Source of the DNA: UBA7672 sp040398465
GTDB lineage: Bacteria > Pseudomonadota > Alphaproteobacteria > Caulobacterales > Hyphomonadaceae
DNA length: 20,017 nucleotides
NCBI GenBank assembly: GCA_040398465.1
Contig: JBBAUA010000058.1
Coordinates: 1 to 20,017 of the forward strand
Reading direction: 5' to 3'
Shown here in pieces: positions 1-6,501 of the stretch. The notes below the pieces were generated by a model. It searched no databases and was not told the origin of the DNA. It saw only the letters and a program-made list of their open reading frames with translations. Positions within the stretch are counted from its first letter, which is position 1. The number at the start of each line of letters is the position of its first letter. A program made the position numbers and the translations under genes.

Positions 1-21
1 CTGCCGGATGGCGGCTGAGGC

Positions 22-810
22 ATGACGCGCGCGCTGGTGTTCGATTCTGGCGTGGGCGGGCTCACCATTGCTGACGCGTTGCGCAAGGCGGCGCCCGACT
101 GGATTGTGGACTACGCAGCCGACAGCGGGTTCTTTCCCTATGGGGTGAAGTCGGACGAGGAGCTGCGCGACCGGCTTCCGCGACTCTGCGCGACGCTGGT
201 CGACCACGCCAAACCGGACGTTCTGGTGATCGCGTGCAATACCGCCTCGACGCTGTCGCTCGGGGAAATCCGCGAGCGTGTGCCTGTGCCGGTGGTCGGC
301 ACAGTTCCAGCGATCAAGCCAGCGGCGGAGCAGACGCAGACGGGCGTGATCGGAATCCTCGCGACGCCGGGGACAGTGCGCCGCGCATATCTCGATGATC
401 TCGAACGGCAGTTCGCGGCGGGCAAGACGGTGATCCGGCGCGGGTCGGCGGGGCTGGTCGATATCGCGGAGCGCGCGGTACGCGGGCAGGCGATCGAACA
501 GGAGCAGGTGGCCTATGCGGTGAAGCCGATGTTCGATCCGCCGGATGGGCCACGCATCGACATCGTGGTGCTGGCTTGCACCCACTTTCCGCTGATCCGA
601 GACGCGATTGCGGCAGCCTGTCCGCCCGGCGTTCGGCTGATCGATACAGGCGAGGCGGTGGCCCGTCAGGCGGTTCGGGTGGCGCCGCAGACGCCGCGAT
701 CTGGTGGAGGGGCCATCGCCTACGTGACCGGCGGAGCGGCCAACAAGGCCGCCATGACCCCTGCGTTCGCGCGGTTTGGCTTCGCGCACATTGAGGTGAT
801 TGATGTCTGA
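22..810 (+). CDS. murI: Glutamate racemase
   Basis: Interconverts L- and D-glutamate in the cytoplasm, supplying D-Glu for peptidoglycan. The 262-residue protein has the family layout: an N-terminal FDSGVGGLT motif (residues 7-15, with Asp8 and Ser9), the first catalytic cysteine in ACNTAST (Cys72) and the second in LACTHFP (Cys186). Length is normal for MurI. The ATG at 22 follows a GAGG ribosome-binding site. The bases before it read as the last codons of another gene, ending in TGA at 16-18, so murI is probably the distal gene of an operon that begins outside the window. Downstream the same reading frame continues after the stop into a histidine-kinase-like fragment. Identification is by motifs and is secure. 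Confidence 0.95.
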   Translation: MTRALVFDSGVGGLTIADALRKAAPDWIVDYAADSGFFPYGVKSDEELRDRLPRLCATLVDHAKPDVLVIACNTASTLSLGEIRERVPVPVVGTVPAIKPAAEQTQTGVIGILATPGTVRRAYLDDLERQFAAGKTVIRRGSAGLVDIAERAVRGQAIEQEQVAYAVKPMFDPPDGPRIDIVVLACTHFPLIRDAIAAACPPGVRLIDTGEAVARQAVRVAPQTPRSGGGAIAYVTGGAANKAAMTPAFARFGFAHIEVIDV

Positions 811-993
811 ATTCCGGACGGGCCCACAGTGGCGGCGAGTGCGATCGAGAAGCTCGGCTCGCGCCTGCTCAAGCGCCTGGTCGAGGGCCAGCTGCGCGGG
901 ATGATCCGCCGCCAGCTTGGGCCGTCCGGTGTGACATGCACGATCGAGATACCCCTCGGCGAGCGCGTGACGGCAACGGCGCAGCGCGACTGA
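811..993 (+). pseudogene. Remnant of an HWE-type histidine kinase C-terminus
   Basis: The open frame directly after the murI stop encodes about 60 residues containing GSRLLKRLVEGQLRG and then GVTCTIEIPL. HWE/HisKA_2-type sensor kinases end in a closely similar way: a GFGSRLI-like segment, a helix with LV..QL.G, and a final strand of the form GV.C.I..PL. The preceding PDGPTVAA also matches the linker usually seen there. Nothing of the sensor, H-box, N-box or G1 region is present. The usual GFGSRL glycine motif reads KLGSRL. A GTG at 829 could start a 54-residue peptide, but its ribosome-binding site is poor. I read it as a decayed gene end, seen by pattern only. A genuine small protein is the alternative. 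Confidence 0.45.
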
Positions 994-994
994 C

Positions 995-2320
995 CTAGAG
1001 AAAATCGATCTTGCGTGGATCGCCGCCTTCCCATGCGCGCTGAATTTCGGCTGCCAGGAATAGACCGCCGAGGGCAAGCACAGACAGGCCGTCGCGTTGG
1101 GCGCGCTCGCGCGCCATGGTGGCTGCGGTTGCGGTATCGGGCGCCAACGTCACGTCCTGTGCGTGACGGCGGAAGATCGCCTCGAACAGGTTGGTGTCGG
1201 CGCCGGATTTGGTGGCGCGCGTCAGGATGAAGTGGTCGAAGTGGCTGGCGACGATCTCGGAAATCGCCACGACTTCCTTCGAGGACGAGACGCCGAAGAC
1301 GACGAGCGTGCGGTCGCGCGGCGAGAAGTCGAGGAAGGTGCGTGTGACGGCGTCGAGCGCACGGGGCGTATGGCCGACATCAATCCAGAGATCGGGCGAG
1401 GTGGATACCTTTTCAAGTCGCCCCGGCCAGCGCGTGCGGCCGAGGGCGGCTAGCATGGCGAAGTGACGCTCCGCATTCTCCTCCGGCTTGAGGCCGAGCC
1501 AGACTTCGGCGGCGCGAAGGGCTGTGATGGCATTGTGGACCTGGTGCGCGCCGCTGAGCTTGAGACGAACGGATTGATCTGCTTCCGGGGGAACGGCAGT
1601 AAAACCATAGTTGAAGCGAGCGCCTTTGTGCGTGTTGGTGACGCCGGTGATGCGGCGGCTGGCGAGGGCGGGCAGGGTCGCCTTGCCGGCAAGACCGGCA
1701 TAGGCGGCGATGCGGTGGGCGAGGGCTTCCGGGATCGAGGGCGACAGCACGACGCAGCCGCCGGGGGCGAGCGCGTCGACCTTGTCGTACGCGATGAGTT
1801 CTTCCGTCGCACCGAGAAGCTCGGTGTGTTCGAGTTCGATCGAGGTCAGCACCGAGACGCTTGCGCGAACGGTGCGGACCGGATCGTAGCGACCGCCTAT
1901 GCCGGCCTCCCAGACGATGGCGTCGGGCTTCTGTTCCTGGAACCAGAGGATTGCGAGCAGGAAAAGGAATTCGAACGCGCCGATACGGTCGCCTTCCGGC
2001 AGGGACGCATTGAAGGTGAGGACGGCGGCCGCGTGGCGGTCGAAGTCCTCCTGCGAGATCGGCGTGTCGCCGATCGTGAAGCGTTCGCGGACGTCGAACA
2101 GGTGGGGCGAGGTGAAGCAGCCGACTTTCAGTCCGGCGGCCTCGATGGCCGATGTCATGAACCGGGCGGTGGAGCCCTTGCCGTTGGTGCCGGTGACAGC
2201 GATCGAGCGGCGCGCAAGGCCGGCCCGGTCGATGCGGTGGTTCTGGTAGAATCGCTCGAGCCGGTGAAGCCCGATGCCGTCGCCGAACTTCGGAAGGCCA
2301 AACATCAGCTGCCCAGGCAC
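995..2320 (-). CDS. Mur ligase family protein, FolC-like
   Basis: ATP-dependent amide ligase of the Mur/FolC superfamily, 441 residues. Visible are the P-loop GTNGKGS (44-50), TSPHL (70-74), FEF (116-118), the WEAGIGGRYD segment (137-146), SIELEHTELLG (160-170) with a lysine at 180 where FolC has its modified lysine, a central GAHQVHNA segment and a C-terminal GGLFLAAE strand. The usual C-terminal AHNP motif is replaced by GHTP (in DVGHTPRAL), and the usual DHT reads EHT, so it departs from ordinary folylpolyglutamate synthase. It overlaps the upstream ATP-grasp gene by 16 bases, which implies translational coupling. ATP-grasp followed by Mur ligase is the domain order of cyanophycin synthetase. 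Family is secure. Substrate is unknown, and a second role as FolC cannot be excluded. Confidence 0.85.
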   Translation of the reverse strand: MPGQLMFGLPKFGDGIGLHRLERFYQNHRIDRAGLARRSIAVTGTNGKGSTARFMTSAIEAAGLKVGCFTSPHLFDVRERFTIGDTPISQEDFDRHAAAVLTFNASLPEGDRIGAFEFLFLLAILWFQEQKPDAIVWEAGIGGRYDPVRTVRASVSVLTSIELEHTELLGATEELIAYDKVDALAPGGCVVLSPSIPEALAHRIAAYAGLAGKATLPALASRRITGVTNTHKGARFNYGFTAVPPEADQSVRLKLSGAHQVHNAITALRAAEVWLGLKPEENAERHFAMLAALGRTRWPGRLEKVSTSPDLWIDVGHTPRALDAVTRTFLDFSPRDRTLVVFGVSSSKEVVAISEIVASHFDHFILTRATKSGADTNLFEAIFRRHAQDVTLAPDTATAATMARERAQRDGLSVLALGGLFLAAEIQRAWEGGDPRKIDFL

Positions 2321-3276
2321 GCGTTCAACATGGAAATCCAGATAGCACGGATCAGGTCGGTCCGCCCTGCAAGTTCCAGTGTGCGCAGGCCAGGATTGCC
2401 GTTCACTTCGATGACCACAGGATCTGAGAAATCGCGGGCGGTGGAAAGGTCAAACATGTCGACCGCGCCGATATCGAGGCCGAGCGCCAGAACCGCCGTT
2501 ACTGCGAGGCGCGCGAGGGCGGGCGGCGGCTGGTCGCTGACCTGCTCGATGGCGCCCGCGGCGCTGAGATTGCGGCGGCCGGGCAGGACGAGGCGGGCGC
2601 CAGCGCGGAGGATTTCGGCCGGGTCGCGACCGCTGAGGACCGAGAGCGGAAGCGGCGAGACGCCTTCGCGGACGATAGCAGCGTTGAGTGTGGTCAGCAG
2701 CTCGAAGAGCGTCGAGCGCCCATCGCCGTGGAGAGATGGGCTCGCCTTGGTGGAATGGAAGATGGCGCGGCCGTCCTGGACGAGGATGCGGTGTTCGTCG
2801 CCGGCGACGACGGGCTCTATCAGGAAGGATTCGAACTCGACCGCGACGCGACGGGCGTAGTCGTCGAGGCCTGCTGCATCGCCGACGACCTCGGCGAATG
2901 TGCCGCGCGAGCCGTGGTTGGGTTTCGCGAAGACTGGGTAACCTATGTTAGCGGCAAAGCGGTGCGCGTCGGGTAGTTCACGCCCCGGGGAACGAAGAGC
3001 GATGCGGCGGGAATGCGCAAAGAACAGTTCGCCCGGAATGACGGGCAGGCCAGCTGCAGCGATCACTGCTTTTGTGTGCTGCTTGTCGCGCGAGATGGTG
3101 TAGGCCGTCGCGCTGTTCGTCGGATAGGCGCAGACATTGCCTCCGCCGCCGAGCAGGAACTTCTCTCCGTTGGAGATGCGGAAGAGATAGCCCTCGCCCC
3201 GGTCGAGATCCTCGAAGCGGGCGCCGATCGCCTCTGCGGCGTCGCGTGCATAGCGGGCGGAATCCGGGATCGGCAT
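2305..3276 (-). CDS. ATP-grasp ligase, cyanophycin-synthetase-like
   Basis: 323-residue ATP-grasp enzyme, expected to activate a carboxylate as acyl phosphate and form an amide bond. Seen in order: a start-of-fold segment GGGGNVCAYPTNSATAY (43-59), SRDKQHTK (62-69), the ATP-binding AKPNHGSRG (117-125), GDGRSTLFEL (184-193), RRNLSAAGAIEQV (234-246) and the metal-binding EVNGNPG (290-296). The GDGR.T..EL and NLS..G motifs closely parallel the ATP-grasp domain of cyanophycin synthetase CphA and the related GshF, rather than RimK or D-Ala-D-Ala ligase. CphA's own N-terminal domain and fused Mur ligase are absent here, but the next gene supplies a Mur ligase. The ATG at 3276 has no strong ribosome-binding site. 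Function is inferred; product unknown. Confidence 0.85.
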   Translation of the reverse strand: MPIPDSARYARDAAEAIGARFEDLDRGEGYLFRISNGEKFLLGGGGNVCAYPTNSATAYTISRDKQHTKAVIAAAGLPVIPGELFFAHSRRIALRSPGRELPDAHRFAANIGYPVFAKPNHGSRGTFAEVVGDAAGLDDYARRVAVEFESFLIEPVVAGDEHRILVQDGRAIFHSTKASPSLHGDGRSTLFELLTTLNAAIVREGVSPLPLSVLSGRDPAEILRAGARLVLPGRRNLSAAGAIEQVSDQPPPALARLAVTAVLALGLDIGAVDMFDLSTARDFSDPVVIEVNGNPGLRTLELAGRTDLIRAIWISMLNACLGS

Positions 3277-3319
3277 GAACCGGGATTTAGCAGGGTCGTC
3301 GCGCTGGCGATACGGTCAG

Positions 3320-3367
3320 GTGGGGCGCGACGGATGGCCACAATCGCGGGCGAGGGACGCGCCCCAC
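3320..3367. repeat. 10-bp inverted repeat in the divergent promoter region
   Basis: GTGGGGCGCG at 3320-3329 is matched exactly by CGCGCCCCAC at 3358-3367, with 28 bases between. The pair lies between the start of the ATP-grasp gene and the start of the GntR-type regulator, where operators and both promoters must sit. It could be a paired operator or a hairpin in the regulator's leader. FadR-type operators are usually shorter and tighter, so the role is open. Confidence 0.4.
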
Positions 3368-3398
3368 AAATCCGCGCTTTCGAGCGCACAGGAGTCTC

Positions 3399-4094
3399 AT
3401 GAACGGTGAAAAGTCCTACCTGGTTTCGCTTCCTCCGATCGGAGACGGCTCGTCGACGTCGCGGTTGGCCGACGAGCTGGCGCTGGCGATTCATCTTGGC
3501 CGCCTCGCGCCTGGAGCGCCGCTGCGCGAGGTCGAGATCGCTGATGCAAACAGTGTGAGCCGCACGATCGTGCGTGCCGCTCTGCAGCGGCTGGAAGCGC
3601 AGGGGCTGGCGGAGATCACGCTCAACAAGGGCGCGCGCGTGCGGCAGCCGGACGCGGTGGCGGCTGAAGACATGATCGAGCTGCATGTGCAGCTGGCAGC
3701 GCTGGCCGCGCGAAATGCGGCGCGGCGGGCGAGTGCTGAGCAGGTCGAGACGATGGCCAAGTTTGTCGCGCTGATGGAACAGGTGGCCGCGGATGGCGGA
3801 GAGCCGGACGCGTTTCAGCATCTGAGGATCGGTTTTGCGCGTGCGCTGTTTGCGGCGGCGGGTCCGGTGCTGGCGGAGCGGCTGCAGACGGCGGCGCCGG
3901 CGACGCCCTACCATTCGCGGGCAATGGACGATTTGCGCACGCGCGAGGGACAAGCGGAGGTTGCGGTGCATGCGCGCGACGTGCTGAAGGCGATCGAGAG
4001 CCGTTCAGAGGATGCGGCCGCTGTGGCAGCCGAGATGATGCTTCGCCGGCATGCGGAGCGGACGATCGTCGGGAAGATGCGGCAGCCGGCGTAG
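3399..4094 (+). CDS. GntR/FadR-family transcriptional regulator
   Basis: Cytoplasmic DNA-binding regulator, 231 residues. The N-terminal winged helix-turn-helix spans about residues 22-85, with VSRTIVRAALQRLEAQGLAE as the recognition region and a basic wing (NKGARVRQ). The rest is an alpha-helical FCD-type effector domain, recognisable by DAFQHLRIGFARALF, the later HARDVLKAIE and the ending MMLRRHAE. FCD domains normally bind small organic acids, often through a metal held by histidines. An AGGAG ribosome-binding site stands 5 bases before the ATG. The gene is transcribed away from the ATP-grasp/Mur ligase pair across a 122-base gap, the usual arrangement for a local regulator, so control of that pair is a reasonable inference. 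The ligand is unknown. Confidence 0.85.
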   Translation: MNGEKSYLVSLPPIGDGSSTSRLADELALAIHLGRLAPGAPLREVEIADANSVSRTIVRAALQRLEAQGLAEITLNKGARVRQPDAVAAEDMIELHVQLAALAARNAARRASAEQVETMAKFVALMEQVAADGGEPDAFQHLRIGFARALFAAAGPVLAERLQTAAPATPYHSRAMDDLRTREGQAEVAVHARDVLKAIESRSEDAAAVAAEMMLRRHAERTIVGKMRQPA

Positions 4095-4130
4095 GCGCGT
4101 CGAGGCGGGCTTGCCTGTGCGTTGGTGAGC

Positions 4131-4286
4131 ACGCCCTCGTCCTTCGAGACGATCGCCATGAGGGAGTTCCGTCGTTGACGCGGCGTGCCTGCGATCCCGC
4201 AGGATGAGGGCTCCTCCAAGGCCGCGGTATTTCTGAGACCTCATCCTGAGGAGCGCCTGCAAGGCGCGTCTCGAAGGACGAGGGCG
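4131..4286. repeat. REP-like palindromic repeats, two copies in opposite orientation
   Basis: One intact unit runs from CCTCATCCTGAG (4239) to GGACGAGGGCG (ending 4286), with an internal hairpin GCGCCT/AGGCGC (4253-4258, 4262-4267). An inverted second copy occupies 4131-4209. Its outer arm 4132-4151 is the exact complement of 4267-4286 (20 bases), and AGGATGAGG at 4201-4209 complements 4239-4247, but its centre is replaced by unrelated sequence. Repeats of this type are widespread between genes of alphaproteobacteria. The location between the convergent gntR-type and M13 genes is typical, and the structure may also help to end both transcripts. Confidence 0.75.
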
Positions 4287-4310
4287 GGCGTCCCGGCGGT
4301 CCTGAGAGCG

Positions 4311-6365
4311 CTACCAGATCCGCACGCGCTGATTCGGCGCGAGGTACAGGCGTTCGCCGGGCTTGATGTCGAAGGCGGCGTACCAGGCGTCCATGTTGCG
4401 GACGACGCCGTTAACGCGGTAGCGGCTGGGCGCGTGGTTGTCGCTGTCGAGCATGGCGCGGGCGAGTTCCTCGCGGACCTTGTCGCGATAGGTGCGGGCG
4501 TAGGCGATGAAGAAGCGCTGGTCGCCGGTGAGACCACCGATCACGGGCGCTTCTGTTTCGCCGAGCGACATGCGGTAGGCGGCGTAGGCGATTTCGAGGC
4601 CGGCGAGATCGCCGATGTTTTCGCCGAGCGTGCCGAGGCCGTTCACGCAGGCGCCGAACCATGGGCAGTAGCCGTCATACTGCTCGATCAGTCGATAGGA
4701 TTTGGCGCGGAAGCGTTCGTCGGTTTCTTCGGTCCACCAGTTGCGCGTGCGGCCGGCGGCGTCCGACTGGCGGCCTTCGTCGTCGAAGCCGTGGCTCATC
4801 TCGTGGCCGATGACGGCGCCGATGCCGCCATAGTTTTCAGCGGCGTCCGCGTCGGGACTGAAATAGGGCGGCTGAAGGATACCGGCGGGCAGGACGAAGC
4901 TGTTGGCGAGCGGATTGTAGAAGGCATTGACGACATGCGCGGGCGCGATCCAGCGCTTGCGGTCGACGGGGCGGTGAAGATCAAGCTGCTGTTCGCGCCA
5001 GTAGAATTCGTAGCTGGCGTAAACGGCTTCGACGAGCTTGCCGGGTTCGACGGTGTAGCCGGAATAGTCGCGCCAGGTTTCGGGGTGGCCGATCATGCCC
5101 TGCAGTGCGGCGAGTTTTTCCAGTGCGGCGTTGCGCGTCTCGTTATCCATCCAGTCGAGGCCGCGCATGCGCGTCTCGAACGCCAGCCTGATGTTGCGAA
5201 CGAGCCCGTCGATCCGGGTCTTGTGTTCCGGCGGAAAGTAGCGCGCCACGTAGAGCTGGGCTACGGCTTCGCCGAGCTGTTCCTCGACCACGGCGACGGC
5301 GAATTTCCAGCGTTCGGGTTCTTCGGTGACGCCGTAGAGCTGGCGCGAGAAGAAGTCGAATGTGGTCTCGCGGAAAGCTTTCGGGAGATAGGGCGAGAAG
5401 TCGCTGGCGAAGTGGTATTCCAGCCAGAGCCTCCAGTCGGCGACGGAAATCCTGCGGACAAGCTTTGCGAGGTCTGTCACCGCGGTCTGGTCGGTGATGA
5501 CGAAGCTGTCGGCGCCAGCGAAGCCGGTGGAGTCGAGGAAGATGTCCCAGTCGAAGCCGGGCGCGAACGCCTTGAGTTCTGCGTAGGTCATGGGTCGCAT
5601 CGCGTCGGCGATGCTGATCGAGCGGTCCTCGTAGGTGTGCGCCTCGGCGAGGCGGCGTTCGAGTGCGTAGATGCGCTTGGCGCCGTCCTCGGGATCGGGA
5701 TTGCCGAGAAGCTTGAGGATGGTGGCGACGTGTTTGCGATAGGCGGCCTGGAGCGGAAGCGCTTCGATCCCGCCATCTATGTAGTAGCCGTGGTTCGGCA
5801 TGCCGAGACCGGCCTGTGAAATCCACACGGCGTTCGAGTCGGGATCATCCGGCGAGGCGTCGACGCCGATACCGAAGGGCGCGTTGTAGCCGATGACGCC
5901 CATCAGGCGGACGATGTCCTCGTAGGTCTGGGCGGCGCGCATGCGGTCCAGGTGCGGGCGCAGGGGTGCGATGCCGCGCGCCTCGATGGCGGCCTCGTCC
6001 AGCGCTGCGGTGTAGATGTCGGCGATCTTCTGGTCGACTGTTCCCGGCGCCGGTTTCGACGCCGCGATCTCCTCGATCATGCGGCGGACATTCGCCTCGA
6101 CGGCTTCGGTGAGCTCCTCGGTGGCGCCGGACGAGGATTTGTCGGCGGGGAGTTTGTAGGTCGACAGCCAGTCGTGATTGACATGGCCGTAGAAATCGTC
6201 GCCGAAGGCTGGCCGCTCGGCGGACGTTGTCTCTTCGCCGATCAGCTTCGGTGCGACGGCGATGCCGGGCGGCAGGGCGGGGGCCGTGGGGGCGGCGCAG
6301 GCGGCAAGGGCCAGCGACGCCGCGGCGGCCATCAGGCCAAGGCGTTGCAGCAGGCTTGCGGTCAA
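4311..6365 (-). CDS. M13 family zinc metallopeptidase, lipoprotein (copy 1)
   Basis: Neprilysin/PepO-type endopeptidase of 684 residues. The zinc site HEMSH is at 521-525 (two His ligands and the catalytic Glu). The third ligand, Glu582, lies in GENIGDLAG 61 residues later, a spacing close to neprilysin's. NAFYNP and the terminal RVRIW are also family marks. The N-terminus is a signal peptide with the lipobox LAAC (Cys23), so the enzyme should be lipid-anchored and act in the periplasm or on the outer membrane. Start: TTG at 6365, preceded by GGGGA. The only internal ATG (6332) would cut the signal peptide and has no ribosome-binding site. It lies 136 bases downstream of a paralogue of equal length and has its own leader after that gene's terminator. 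Confidence 0.93.
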   Translation of the reverse strand: MTASLLQRLGLMAAAASLALAACAAPTAPALPPGIAVAPKLIGEETTSAERPAFGDDFYGHVNHDWLSTYKLPADKSSSGATEELTEAVEANVRRMIEEIAASKPAPGTVDQKIADIYTAALDEAAIEARGIAPLRPHLDRMRAAQTYEDIVRLMGVIGYNAPFGIGVDASPDDPDSNAVWISQAGLGMPNHGYYIDGGIEALPLQAAYRKHVATILKLLGNPDPEDGAKRIYALERRLAEAHTYEDRSISIADAMRPMTYAELKAFAPGFDWDIFLDSTGFAGADSFVITDQTAVTDLAKLVRRISVADWRLWLEYHFASDFSPYLPKAFRETTFDFFSRQLYGVTEEPERWKFAVAVVEEQLGEAVAQLYVARYFPPEHKTRIDGLVRNIRLAFETRMRGLDWMDNETRNAALEKLAALQGMIGHPETWRDYSGYTVEPGKLVEAVYASYEFYWREQQLDLHRPVDRKRWIAPAHVVNAFYNPLANSFVLPAGILQPPYFSPDADAAENYGGIGAVIGHEMSHGFDDEGRQSDAAGRTRNWWTEETDERFRAKSYRLIEQYDGYCPWFGACVNGLGTLGENIGDLAGLEIAYAAYRMSLGETEAPVIGGLTGDQRFFIAYARTYRDKVREELARAMLDSDNHAPSRYRVNGVVRNMDAWYAAFDIKPGERLYLAPNQRVRIW

Positions 6366-6445
6366 GGATTTCCCCGTCGGTGGCTGGGTTCAGAGTCTTG
6401 ACGGTAAGGCGGCCAAGTCAAGCGCCGCGATGCAGCGCCAAATGA

Positions 6446-6475
6446 AAAGCCCGCGATCTTTCGACCGCGGGCTTT
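6446..6475 (-). terminator. Intrinsic terminator after M13 copy 2
   Basis: A perfect 10-bp stem (AAAGCCCGCG, 6446-6455, with CGCGGGCTTT, 6466-6475) and a 10-base loop. Read on the minus strand it is followed by TTTTCATTT, just past the stop codon of the upstream M13 gene at 6502. Confidence 0.8.
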
Positions 6476-6501
6476 CCATGATCGCGTTCGGAGGAACGCT
6501 T

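Noticed and set aside
1463..2860. Long plus-strand open frame opposite the ligase pair
   Set aside because: It is antisense to two genes with clear conserved motifs, and its translation is a low-complexity, Arg/Gly/Asp-rich shadow with no recognisable domain.
4185..5819. 544-codon plus-strand open frame opposite the first M13 gene
   Set aside because: High GC content leaves long shadow frames. The minus strand carries the intact HEMSH zinc site, signal peptide and full family length.
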